Positions 33,501 to 44,629 of a DNA stretch of 64,000 nucleotides are shown here, piece after piece. How positions within the stretch are numbered: the stretch's first letter is position 1; each line of letters opens with the position of its first letter. The DNA comes from Echria macrotheca. Lineage: Eukaryota > Ascomycota > Sordariomycetes > Sordariales > Schizotheciaceae. The DNA lies in the NCBI GenBank assembly GCA_030411725.1, contig MU839830.1, forward strand, positions 434,001 to 498,000, written 5' to 3'. The notes below the pieces were generated by a model. The model made no database searches. It was not told the DNA's origin and worked only from the letters and a program-made list of their open reading frames with translations. Both the position numbers and the translations under genes were made by a program.

Positions 33501-35027
33501 TTCCATCGACATATCCTCGTTGCTGTCCGTCGTCATGTGGCTGACATCTGAGACTCTGCCTCGCTTTATTCCGCCCACGGGCATGGTGAAATCCATAGTC
33601 TGGTCACCAATCGAGGTCACATCCTCCGCCGCCCGTTGCGTAGGTCGAACGGATTTCCGGCGAGTTTGGGGTTTCGAGTTTGAGATGATACCGCCTAGCG
33701 CTTTGGTCACGTCCATTGACATGTCCATTTCTTCCTCCTCACCATCCTCCTCGTCCTCGGTAGCTGTCGCGGCGGGCTTCAGAATTCCGCCAACCGCACC
33801 GGTGATGTCCATATCCATCTCCATTGTCATCTCAGCCTCAGAAACAGCGTCCTCTTCCACTGGGGCTGCTTGGGGAGCTCTTTGAGCGGCAATCCCTGCG
33901 GAGTGGTTCTTCTTTCCCCAGCCAGCAAACCCAGCAATGACCTCTTCGTCATCGTCAAGGCGCTGGGTAGCGGCCATCTGGGCCGCCAACCGAAGATTCT
34001 CATCCAAGTCCCCGCTTGAATCAGCGCCAAACTCTGAGTGAAGGGATGCCACAGATGCAGAGGTCATCTCTTCGGCTTCCACCGTCATCATCGTCCCATC
34101 ATCGTCCGAATCGTCGCTGGAATCCGTCATCTCCTCAGCGATGCTCTCAGCTTGTTCGACATCAGAATCGTAGACAGTAGAAGCGATCGTATCATCATCA
34201 TTGTCGTAGACGGAGGCTGCTCCAGAGCTGCGCCTGTTCTTCCGCTGGTGCAAATCCCTCTGGTTAGCGGGAGACTCGGCAACAGCTTCGTCGACGGCTT
34301 CCGGCGGTGTTGAGGGCGGTTCCGACGCGTCAGAACCATGAGAATCGCTTGGCTGCGGCGCCGGAGACGGAGCGGCGACAGAAGACGCGCGTCGGGTCGA
34401 GTTCGTCGAAGTTGTCGAGTCTTGCATCTCTTCGACCTCGTGGAACGTATGGAGCGTGGCCTCGGCAGCAAACGAGACACGACGGTTGGCCAGAGACTTT
34501 CTGCGCGCCTCTCGCCGGTCTGTGATTTCCTTCTCCATTTCTGCTCTCTCGCGCTCTTCCCGCTCGCGAGCGGCGGCCTGTTGCTCCTCCTCTGTGCGCA
34601 ACGCCACCTTAGTGCCGGTATTGTCGGTGTTGTCGGCCGAGTTTGCGCCGTTTTTCGGATTATGGGGAGGAATCTCCGGGAGAAGGGGGATAGTCGGCTT
34701 CAAGATAGAGCGCGGAGGTGGTCTCGAGGGGATAGCAAGCGACTGCGACGGAGTTAGCATTCGCGATAACCAGCAGAATTCGCAGAGGTTGCGATTGAAC
34801 GCGGGAAAACATACAGCTCGGCGATTGCCGGTTCCAGACTTGAGGCCATCGAGCCCCGCGGGCCCCATGCTCTTGCTCCTCGACTTCTTGCGGTTGGCGG
34901 CCATGGTGGTGCCGATGTCGACGGTCGCGTTCTCTTTGTCGGCGCCTTTTCTCGTCGGCGACCTGCCGCCAATTGATTTACGCGTTCTGCGCGTCGCAGG
35001 GAGCGTGGCTTCGCTTTGCGACGACAT
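30518..35027 (-). CDS. spc7: Spc7/Spc105/KNL1 kinetochore scaffold
   Basis: Outer-kinetochore scaffold that recruits Bub1/Bub3 and protein phosphatase 1. Four exons: 35027-34815, 34742-31911, 31865-31244 and 31194-30518, giving 1447 residues. Introns are 72, 45 and 49 nt with good GTATGT/GTAAGT/GTGAGT donors and GCTAAC branches. Both PP1-docking motifs are present: SILK at about residues 83-86 and RVSF at about 159-162. Six MELT-like repeats follow in the middle. The conserved Spc7 C-terminal region begins near HLQDFLNMTSIRFMELTTTK, continues through LYQHSCRELKKYIAEGRRI, then a coiled coil, and ends in the RWD-type globular part (DALEKKHGWAITGISGTTL, ITFPTTVAKTSDSSV). Intron 1 is a multiple of three without stops and could be missed. 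Confidence 0.95.
33280..33830 (-). repeat. Six MELT-like repeats in spc7
   Basis: Six copies with an extended shared pattern M-x-M-T-x-A-V-G-x-I-[LI]. Examples are MDMDITGAVGGILK, MSMEMTTAIGAVLG, LMDMTTAVGRIL and MDMTMAVGSIIK, and the third copy is divergent (MDFTMPVGGIK). In KNL1 proteins such repeats, phosphorylated by Mps1, bind Bub3-Bub1. Confidence 0.88.
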
Positions 35028-35456
35028 AGCAGTGCAGTCGAGGTATGGTGCACTGTTGTGAGTGATTGTGCTCCTGCGGCGCGTTCAAAGAACAGAAATT
35101 CGTGAAAGCGAAGACGCGCGGGACCACGATGCCGTCAAGGGAAAGGTCTGGTCGGCCGAGGGGCACCTGTTTACCTCAATCTGCGGATTCTCATTGGCGG
35201 ATAAGAAGGCAGAGTAAATAAAAGTCACTGTAGCCGCATTCGGTTAGCGCAGCCAAGACCTGGCCCCGCGGCCTCTGGTCAAAGTGTGGCTGGATTCTGT
35301 GGGGCTGCTGTGGCTTCCGCGCACGCTTCCACACTTTTTGGTGTGAGCCCCAAAAAATCAATCCCCAACTAGCAAAATTCCAGACGCGAATTTCGACCTT
35401 CGACAACCACACCTTGCACGACCCAGCGCATCTTCCGGCACCACCAGACCGTCAAG
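35028..35456. promoter_or_regulatory. Shared divergent promoter region of spc7 and rps11
   Basis: Only 429 bp separate the two divergent start codons, so both promoters and leaders must lie here. I could not assign specific factor sites. Confidence 0.6.
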
Positions 35457-36197
35457 ATGGCTACCGAGCTTACCGTGCAGAGCGAGCGTGCTTTCCAGAA
35501 GCAGCCGCATAGTGAGTTGGCCTTTTGCAAAAACCGAGCTGTTACAACAATTGCAGCTTGGTTGTACCCGTGATGGCGGCAGCGCTGACAGCCCACCAGT
35601 CTTCCTCAACTCCAAGACCAAGGTCAAGTCATCCCGACCGGGCAAGGGTGGCCGGAGATGGTACAAGGACGTCGGTCTGGGTTTCCGTACCCCCAAGACC
35701 GCGATTGAGGGACAGTACATCGGTACGTTATATCGAATTGCGATCGCACCCGAGCACGAAGACGATGGACCGACGAAGCAGTGGCATCGAGCGATGGAAA
35801 GACTCTTGGGGTGGACATGAGTTAACGGTGATTTTTTGCAGACAAGAAGTGCCCTTTCACCGGCCAGGTCTCGATCCGTGGCCGTATCCTGACTGGCACC
35901 GTCGTCTCGACCAAGATGCACCGGACGATCATCATCCGGCGCGAATACCTCCACTTCATTCCGAAGTACAACCGATACGAGAAGCGCCACAAGAACCTTG
36001 CGGCCCACGTGTCGCCGGCGTTCCGTGTCGAGGAGGGTGACCAGGTCACCGTTGGCCAGTGCAGACCTCTGAGCAAGACGGTGCGTGGACATTTTTGGGA
36101 TTGCTGGGATTATACTGACTAGATGCAGGTCCGTTTCAACGTGCTGCGTGTGCTGCCCCGAACTGGCAAGGCGATCAAGCAGTTCAGCAAGTTCTAA
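35457..36197 (+). CDS. rps11: 40S ribosomal protein S11 (uS17)
   Basis: Small-subunit ribosomal protein, 161 residues, the usual length. Exons are 35457-35511, 35600-35722, 35842-36080 and 36129-36197. Introns are 88, 119 and 48 nt. The spliced start MATELTVQSERAFQKQPH joins IFLNSKTKVKS, with the acceptor at 35599 chosen because it restores the conserved QPHIFLN. The uS17 core follows: KCPFTGQVSIRGRILTGTV, MHRTIIIRREYLHFIPKYN and GDQVTVGQCRPLSKTVRFNV. The protein ends AIKQFSKF. Confidence 0.98.
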
Positions 36198-38164
36198 AGG
36201 GTTGGGCTTTTCATTGGGCATTTCTGGCGTGGTTTTGCTTTGAGGGCTTGAGCTTATCAGATACGGGACGGCTGGGCTGGCAGGGAAAAGCTGCTCGAGC
36301 ACATCATGTGTCATAGAGGCAGTTCTGAATGAAATGGGCCAAGTGATCTTCGGGCATGGTGTTTGGTTGGTACAGCTGGTTCGCTCAATACCGCTCGTGT
36401 CGTGCACTGGGAGGCCTGTGAGCTAATGAAGTCGAATCAAGCATTGTGCCAGTACTTGATGATCCGGTGACCTGTTGGGATTCGAGGTGATGTACTAGGG
36501 CAATTTGGAACTATAGGCAGAAACAAGGAGTCTCTGGTCTTGATTACCAGGCGTGGAATGGATGATGTGGGTCTATGAGAATTGTTTCCTTAACGGCCCA
36601 TCATGCAGCCGCCCATATTATTCTCTGAAAGCACGCCTCTATGAAGCACTATTGCCCTAGCTACGAGTCTCGAGCTCGATGCGTTATCCCACACGTCCCG
36701 TGGAAATCGACTTCTCTTGTACATGGAACTGCGCCCTGTGGTCAACAAGACTATTCATAGATGCCTTCAAGAGACCACCAGGAGTAGATAATCATCAGAA
36801 TAAGAAACGCTCACTGTCCAAAATAACAACGCATTGCTTCCAACGAACCTATCTAGACCTAGCTTGCTAAGCCGATGAGACAGGCCAACCACCGCTTGTT
36901 TTCTCTCACCATTGCCGGAGTGACTGCCTGGTAATACCATTCTTCTTCTTATGTCGTAGAGAGCCCAAGAGCTCCTACCCCCTAGAGAGAGCAAGCGGTG
37001 TCTCTACCTGCCGTCTAAAGACAAAAGCGCTATCCATGAGGATTCAGCCACGCAGACGGGGCAATGAATGGGTCGTCAGTGCTGCAGCTGGTGGACGCCA
37101 GACCGATGTCACTTACTATCTTCTAACATTTCTTTGTTGACTTGTAAACAAAACGGATGAAGCTATTCAGGGCGAACCGAATCCCCGCGGCGTTAGAAAG
37201 ATGCATAGGTACATAGATATGTAGATGATGTGGCCCAGCACAGCTAGGTAGGTAACGTAACCACATCTTACCACAATACATACACAGCTCCGTTTCCCAC
37301 ATTCTATCTACCTGAAAGGTAAGCATTCATATGCTGAGTCTGTTCTTAAAAGTCAAATGTCTACAGACCGACCTTCCAGAATAAAAAACAGGAGAAGTTG
37401 TACTTAACTGTATCAAGATTACTTTACAACAACACGGGTTTGATAACATCAAAATAAATGGTTAACAATATGGTTTAGATCCGCAGTATCACGTAGATTA
37501 GAAAACATGCTAGTTCTAGAGCGTTGGTGGGAGTTTCTTTTTTTCTTCTCTTCTCTTCTCTTCTCTCTTTTATTTTTCTTTTTGGATATGGAAAGAGAAG
37601 AGAAGAGAAGAGAACCAAGGCAGGAGAGAAGGCAATCAGAAAAACGTCGGCCGGCCTCGATGAACTTGTACATATCTCCTCCCAAGCTAATAGCAGAGGT
37701 GAGAGTCTACACAATAAGAGAATGGTGTCGTCTCCACATTGGCTCTTGAGCAGGTTGCACTTACAGCCGTATAGAGAAAACATCCAAAGTACCACAGGAT
37801 CAAGCTAGAGAGACTCTAGGTCTAGATGCTGATGGATAGGAGAAGATTCACTGCCAAGCCAAGTTACTACCTACCTACCTCGGGGCCTGGCTGTGTTTAC
37901 GATCAATGCATAATCAACAGAGAGAGCTTCATGAGGACTGGCGAGATCATCGATCATCAAAAACCAATGTCACAAGGCAAAACACACCACAGCTTCAGCT
38001 CACAAACGATGCCAGCTCCAACCGGTTCACTCTCAAATTCTTAGTGAGTAACACTACCGCTATCTAGCCGTGCTCTCATCAATACCCGAAATAAAATAAA
38101 AAACAGCCCGCGCTTCCAATCCCAGTCGTGAAACACACTACTCATACAACATCAAGGACCCATT
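36198..38164. other. Intergenic between rps11 and ssr4
   Basis: About 2 kb where the 3' ends of two converging genes meet. It is AT-richer from 36.5 kb on, with a purine/pyrimidine hairpin at 37,546-37,614. Short frames only, and no RNA gene was recognised. Confidence 0.55.
37546..37614. repeat. Perfect inverted repeat of TTCTC / GAGAA pentamers
   Basis: Left arm 37546-37565 is four TTCTC units. Right arm 37595-37614 is the exact 20-nt reverse complement. The spacer is 29 nt. The arms could fold into a hairpin in RNA or a cruciform in DNA. Confidence 0.92.
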
Positions 38165-40433
38165 TTACATCCCATCAGCAGGCGTATTGCCTCCCGACTG
38201 CCCAACTCCATGAAACGCATCTCCAAAAGCCGAGTCTTCCATGTCCATGTTCAAATCGCCAAGGCCAGCCGCATCCACGCTCGGTGGGTCGTAGCCCGCA
38301 AGGGCATCACCGGCGGTATCGAGATCGCCCAGGGAGCTGAAGTCGTTGTTATCCCCATCAAATCCCAGGCCCTCTCCGGGCGTGGGGGCGGCGGACGCTG
38401 GCTTGCTCGACGTCGCAGCCGGAGCCGTTCCGGCAGGGTTGCCAGACGACCCGGGTGATACACCCCCCTTAGGTACAACCACCCAGTCGCCGCTGCCAGT
38501 TCCTTGGTCTGGAGCGGTTCCGAGCCGGGATCCATCGACATCATCCATTCTCATGTCCTCGCCAGCACTGCCCATCTGCTGGGGTGGAGCCTGTTGAGCC
38601 GGAAGAGGCGAGGGTACGTTGAGATTGGCAGGTGTCGCAGCACTGGAGGGAATTGCGGACAGATGTGGCTGTGGCGTTGGAAAGTTATTGAGCGGTGTCG
38701 AGGTCGACGAGAAGCCCCCATGCATCTGATCGAGCAGGCCCGCAGCCGTTCCACCCATATCGGTGTCGGAGTCCCCGATCATCACACCGCTGTTCTGTGA
38801 TCCGATTCGCGACATCGAAATCGCTTGTCCAGCACTTGCGGATTCGGCGGGCGCACGTGAGGCTTGTGGAACAGGCTCCGGCTCCGGGGCTGGTTCCTGA
38901 TAGCCACCGTCCTGGATGCGCATTACCTCACTCACAACGGCGGCATGTTTACCAACCGCCTTCTCCACTTGGGCAAGAATCTCGTCGACCGACTTGTCAA
39001 TGTGCTGGGTCGGGTGGCTGGAGTCTTCCTCGCTGTCTTCAAGTCTTCCTTCCAGGCGCCAGAACTCGGTTCCTGTTTGGTCAACAGCCAAGCGGAGCTC
39101 TCGCTCAGCCTGTTTCGTCCCCGTGGTGTCTTTGAAGGTTTTATGGACGTTGGCATACTTTTCTTTGAGCCGCGCAATCTCCGCCTCATTGGCAGCGACG
39201 TGATCCGCAATCCGCTGCTTGAACTGAGCAGCGAGTTCAGGATCCAGGTGGCCCGCCATCGGTTTCTTGGGATTTTGCTGCCAGTTTCCACTCCCCTGTG
39301 CTTCGAAAATGCCGTCTGTTAGCGAGGCAAGTTCGCCCTTCAGCCCAAATCCGAGATCTGCCACTTCTATCTGGCCGATACGATACGGGGAAGACAATAT
39401 CTCTTCCATCCACTCGTGATTTTGTTGATAGCGATGGAGACTGATTTCGTGAGGGGTGAGGTGATCGAACATATCACCTCGCGAGATGTCTTCGTCATCG
39501 TCAAAGATACTGTCCATCCCAGGAAACGGCGCACCCATCATCTGAGGGGGGTGCGCAGCGCCCGGGCCGGGGCCGCCGCGCCGCTTGGGAGTTGGGCCAA
39601 CCTGCGGAGCAGGGTGCGGAGGATACGCAATACCCTGGGGCATATTTCGAGTCGGCATCGGGGGCGCGTACATGGCTTGGCCGCGCATGGGAAGCGGCAT
39701 CTGGGGCCAGTTGACACGGTCCGAGAGCATAAACTCTTTCCGAACAATCTGTCCCATAGAGAAGAGCTGCTGGCGGACATTCATGATGTGCTGCATCGGC
39801 GGAGGGGGCGGAATCATGTTGACAGGCAGCCTGTCATTCTTCTCGCTTGGCCCGTAGTGGACGATCCAGAGATTCGGGTCGACTTGAGGGATGTTGGGCA
39901 TCTGTGCGACACCTGGCCCAGGCAAGAGCCTGAAGCGCCTTCTCGAGTGCGTCGCGAATTGATCCCCAATTCGGTACCCACACCGCTGATGATATATCTC
40001 CAGAATCTGCGAACCGTGTTAGAGCGCTTCATCACCACAGGGCTTCGTCCAACAGTCGGGTGTTCGTACCAAGCCATTGCCAGCTTCGTGGCGGAAGTAG
40101 AGCTCCCCCGATGGCCAGATATAGCCATCGCTGGCAAACTCGGTATTCCGCCGGGCAGTCGGCTGCCATGTCAAGAAGATGCAGCCATCCTGTGGGCAGT
40201 CGAGGTACGTCCAGAAGAACGGTGCAGTGTCGCGGGCGATCTTCGGCGCCGACATCAGCCATTTCGTGACTTCGTGGAGATTGATGGTGGGACTGGTGGC
40301 ATATCGAAATGTCGACAACAAGTGCACATGCGGGAGCTGGATGAGCTCAATGTTAGCTAGACAGCCTCGGGGTGGTTTGCGCTGGAAAACGTACCAACTC
40401 CGCATGCACATTCTGGCTTGGGTCCGCGGCCAT
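38165..40433 (-). CDS. ssr4: Ssr4 subunit of SWI/SNF and RSC chromatin remodellers (DUF1750)
   Basis: Three exons: 40433-40395, 40336-40070 and 40006-38165, giving 715 residues. Introns are 58 nt (GTACGT donor) and 63 nt (GTACGA donor, CTCTAACAC branch, GCAG acceptor). The spliced N-terminus (MAADPSQNVHAEL) leads into the conserved fungal domain: HVHLLSTFRY, LHEVTKWLMSAPKIARDTAP, FFWTYLDCPQDGCIFLTWQP, GYRIGDQFATHSRRRFRLLP and VDPNLWIVHYGPSEKNDRLP. After about residue 240 there is a helix-rich part and then a long Pro/Ser/Gly-rich acidic tail. The DUF1750 family includes fission-yeast Ssr4. Nuclear location is inferred from that. Confidence 0.92.
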
Positions 40434-40902
40434 GGTTGATACTTGGGAGTGGGAACTTTCAATGATCTCAAGGCTTTATCGTCGTGCGATCATTTCAAGA
40501 GGTTGGGTCGGGCGGATACGTGTCGTGGTGGTGGGCCGCGAATCTCCCTGCTCGTAGTCGCCTTGTCGCGAGCTGTGGCTTCTGAGTTTGGAGTCGCGCT
40601 TTTCGCGAACCGCTGCCGCATTGAAATGCCTTGGGGGCACACTGCTCGGTCACGTGACTCTCGGACAAAGCTCAGCCAATCAATTCTAGGCGCCACCACA
40701 GCCCAAGCAAGCAGCACGGACTGGCAAAACCAATTTGCTACACTTTTAGGTATTGAGGACGATGCCATGAATTAATCAATCATTGTCATACCTACGCCGG
40801 TAGCTCGGACGCTGTAGTTTCTATTTGTTTCGTCTACTGCAATTTTCCCAGAGCTACTCCGTCAAACAAGCAATAACATGCCGCCTCCCATCTTTGCCCA
40901 TT
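40434..40902. other. Intergenic between ssr4 and gnd1
   Basis: 470 bp holding the ssr4 promoter and the gnd1 3' end. Nothing else was recognised. Confidence 0.5.
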
Positions 40903-42857
40903 TTATGCCTGGTAAGTAGACGCCGAAACATTGCCACCACGACCGGTCCAGTTGACGTGGATGTCCTTCCCCTCGGGGTACTTGGAGTTCGCCGCCTCGG
41001 GCTTGATTCTGAACGTGTGGGCACCGAAGTAGTCGCGCTGCGCCTGGAGAAGGTTGGCTGGGAGGTCCTTGGTGCGGTACCCGTCGAACCACGACAGAGC
41101 TGTCGAGAAGGCGGGAGTCGGGATACCGAGAAGAGCCGCCTTGGAGACCACGTCACGCCAGCCCGGCTGTGCCTTGTGGATAGCCTTGTTGAAGAAGTCA
41201 TCAAACAAAAGGTTCTCAAGGTCGGGGTTCTGGCGATACGCCGCCGTGATGTCCTTCAAGAAGACGGAGCGGATGATGCAGCCACCGCGCCACATGAGGG
41301 CGATCGAGGGCTTGTTGAGCTTCCACTTGTACTCCTTGGCAGCCTGTTGGTTTTGTTAGCACATGTCCTCGCTGACCGTCGCGCTACGGAACATACCTCC
41401 TGCATGAGCATGAAGCCCTGGGCGTAGGAGATGATCTTGGAAGCATAGAGGGCCTGCTCCAGGTCCTCCAGGAACTGCTCCTTGTTGCCCTCGAAAGTGT
41501 TGGCGCGACCAACGAACTCGAGCTTGGTCGAAGCCTTGGCACGCTCCTCCTTGATTCCAGACAGGCAGCGAGCGAGCACGGCCTCAGCAATGAGTGTGAC
41601 GGGCATGCCCAAATCGAGGGCGTTGACCGCAGTCCACTTTCCGGTGCCCTTCTGGCCGGCCTTGTCGAGGATCTTCTCGACGAGCGGAGTTCCATCCTCA
41701 TCATTGAAGTACATGATGTCCCGGGTAATCTCGATGAGGAAAGAATCGAGGACACCCTTGTTCCACTTGGCGAAGACATCACCCATCTCCTTGTTATCCA
41801 TGCCGAGGCCACGCTTCATGATATCGTACGCCTGTGATATTCACCTGTTAACACTATGTCTGTCAGAAGGGTGGAAGCGCCATACCTCGCAAATGAGCTG
41901 CATGTCACCGTACTCGATACCGTTGTGCACCATCTTCACATAGTGGCCGGCACCCTCGTCACCGACCCACTCGCAGCACGCCTCACCGTCGCTCTTGGCA
42001 GCAATCGATTGGAAGATGTCCTTGATGTACGGCCAGGCGTCCTCGTTACCACCGGGCATCAGCGATGGCCCGTAGCGGGCACCCTCCTCACCACCGGACA
42101 CACCCGAGCCAACGAAGCGGATGCCCTTGGACTGGAGGTACTTTGTTCTCCTGTTGGAGTCGGGGAAGTGTGAGTTACCACCGTCGATGATGATATCGCC
42201 GCGCTCGAGGAGGGGAAGGAGAGTCTCGATCCAGTCGTCGACGGGCTTGCCAGCCTGGACGAGGAGCATGACACGGCGGGGCTTCTTCAGCGTCTGGACG
42301 AACTCCTCGGTGGAGTGGGCACCGACGATCGACTTGCCCTTGGCCTCGTTGGCCAGGAAGGCATCGACCTTGGAGACGGTACGGTTGAAGGCGCAGATGG
42401 TGAAGCCGTGGTCGGCCATGTTCAGAATCAGGTTCTGACCCCTTGTTCCCCTTTAGCTACTGACTCATCTCTAGATCGAAGAGAGACTGGACTTACATGA
42501 CGGCCAGGCCGATGAGGCCGAGATCAGCGCTTGCAGCATTGTTAGCATTCGTCTGCATCTGCGAGTTCAAGAGAGTCCCAGCAGTTCCAGCTCCGCCAAC
42601 TTTGATGTTTGCGAGGCGGGCGCTGAATACACTCAGTAGGTGGAAACGACAAACCCCGCCATCGCCGGCACCATCGTCGTCGGGAACAGCTGCTGCTGCC
42701 CTCGTCGACAGTTCTACGGAGCATGGGCGAAAGTCATTCGGAAACCAAGGGTTCCAGCAGAGGCCGCAATCCGCAAGCAGCAGAGCTGACTCGAATCGCC
42801 GAAGGTAGGAGCGTCGGGCGGGGAGGTGGGGTAAGGGACTTACACAGCGCGAGACAT
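40903..42857 (-). CDS. gnd1: 6-phosphogluconate dehydrogenase (decarboxylating)
   Basis: Pentose-phosphate enzyme converting 6-phosphogluconate to ribulose 5-phosphate and CO2 while making NADPH. Five exons: 42857-42844, 42622-42497, 42441-41886, 41831-41397 and 41343-40903, giving 523 residues. Introns are 221, 55, 54, 53 and nearby sizes with GTAAGT/GTATGK donors. The NADP fingerprint GLIGLAVMGQN is built across the exon 2/3 junction. The substrate and catalytic segment GSGVSGGEEGARYGPSLMPG, the KMVHNGIEYGDMQLICE helix, KGTGKWTAVNALDLG and the C-terminal GRGGNVSASTYQA are intact. Exons 1 and 2 add about 36 residues before the usual start, rich in Gly, Asn and Ala (MSRAVARLANIKVGG). This is longer than the common cytosolic form. 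Confidence 0.95.
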
Positions 42858-44629
42858 TTTGGGGGCAAAATGGTGGTTTTGAAGCCAGAGCAATTCGAAT
42901 TCCGAGGTGGAGGCTTTGATGGGAAAGCCTGTGTGATGGGAAACCGAGGAAGAAAAAAGCTGGGTTGGGTAGAAGCGGCGGCTGTTGGATTGAAAACTCA
43001 ACGAGGGATTTCAATGGGGAAGAGGAGGAGGGGCAGACGGAAAGGGTAATGACGAAAGTTTTAAAAAGAGACTTCCCAGGGAGCCCAGGCTATCCGGCCG
43101 AGCTCCTTGGACGGAGGTCGATCGTGGGCAGCGAGCTAAATTGGCACCGTCCACTGCGAGTCCCGCCATCCCGGCGGATAATTGGACGTGGGGCTTACTC
43201 AGTGCACCTACGTTTCCATATCCATACCACCACAGGCTCCATGCTGCTTGGAGCGTGTTCTTTCTGACAGCTCGCCGCTCTATTGGCGTGGAGCTGCCGG
43301 AGACGCTTGAGTATCTCCGGACAGGTGTATCAGACCTGCGATCCCGGTCTTGTCATCCCGCCATGTCCTGCAAGTATTTGGTATAAACCCGTTTTCTTCC
43401 CATCCCTTGTTATTACACAGGCCCGCCTCCCCAGCAACGGTTCGGCTCCGTTGCCGTGCTCCCAGGTTCACAAAGGATGACCGCCAGACAGTCATTCCTG
43501 GGTTTCCCTGCGAGGGACAAGCAGCCCAAGGACTTGAACTGCGTGGGGGGTTTGTCCGAACTCCCAATGCCCCACAAAAGAACGAGGAACTCTCGATTCT
43601 CTTCTGTACAACTCAAACCATTCCCGTCAGACCCTGGACCGCCGCAGGTTTCGCATCCCCGCGCCGCGGAGGAGCACGGTTCATCAGACATGCCATGGCT
43701 ATCTCTGAAGCTTCCGGCGCCGGAACGCCAACTGCGGCAACGGATGAAAGGTTGTCGCTGGATGGTCAGTTTACCTAAAGATCTGCCTTCCTGCTCCATA
43801 TTCCGGAGACGTGTTGCTACCTGAGCTCGATTCTGGGTCGGGCAGAGCTGCTTCACAACGTTACGGTCTCGGCCAACTCGCAACACCCGACGGATTATTC
43901 CTGGGTGGCCGCGCGGATCTCCCGGCGCCCGTTGGACTAGCTACCCTTTTTTATCCCTAGCTGCTTTATTATTAGCGGGCTCTCCAACAGCTGCTTCTAG
44001 GGATTTGCCCTCTGTCCCAAATATCAGGTCATTGCGGCCTCTTTTGACAGGGTTAGATTTCCAGATAAATTCCCGCACTTCAGCCAAGCTTCAGGCTCTT
44101 TGTCGGGAGCCAATGACCGCTTACGCAGTCCCGTCCTCAACACTTTTCTCACCCGGACCCGCCAGGATCTCGTAATGGGAGGAAATTCGTTTCATGACCA
44201 TACCCAAACCTGCTTCGAAGTTCTGGTTGCCCGGACACGATGTGATGGTGGGGATTCGAGATGGAAAGCGGCAGGCGGGGTAATCAACTTTTTACCCCTC
44301 CAAAGACTTGGCAGAACACCAGCCACATGGACCCTGCGTGCCTCCCCTGGGTAATTGGGGTTGGTGAGGGATGGCACATTTGCACCGCCACACGCCGAAC
44401 CCCAAGCCGGATTTCTGTCGACTTCGACTCTGTTTTGCCAACGAGGTCTCTTGCCAACAACCACCATTTCCCTGTATCCCCCAAACATTTTCTCAACGAC
44501 AGACCGCCGTAACCCTCCGTGAGCCAACTTCGCCGAAAAGGTTGCAGGAGCATCGCCGCCATCGGAACCCGGGCTCACAGGTACGTGCAAGAAAGCGAAA
44601 GTCCGTTGTCGGCGCAAGAAATATTCATC
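42858..44629. other. Divergent intergenic region before the RBM42-like gene
   Basis: About 1.8 kb between two divergent genes, presumably both promoters and leaders. A GTACGT at 44,581 after ACAG could be a donor in a 5' leader. No other coding or RNA feature was recognised. Confidence 0.5.

Noticed and set aside
35358..36407. A 349-codon minus-strand frame opposite rps11
   Set aside because: It runs through the exons and introns of a clear ribosomal protein gene and shows no family features.
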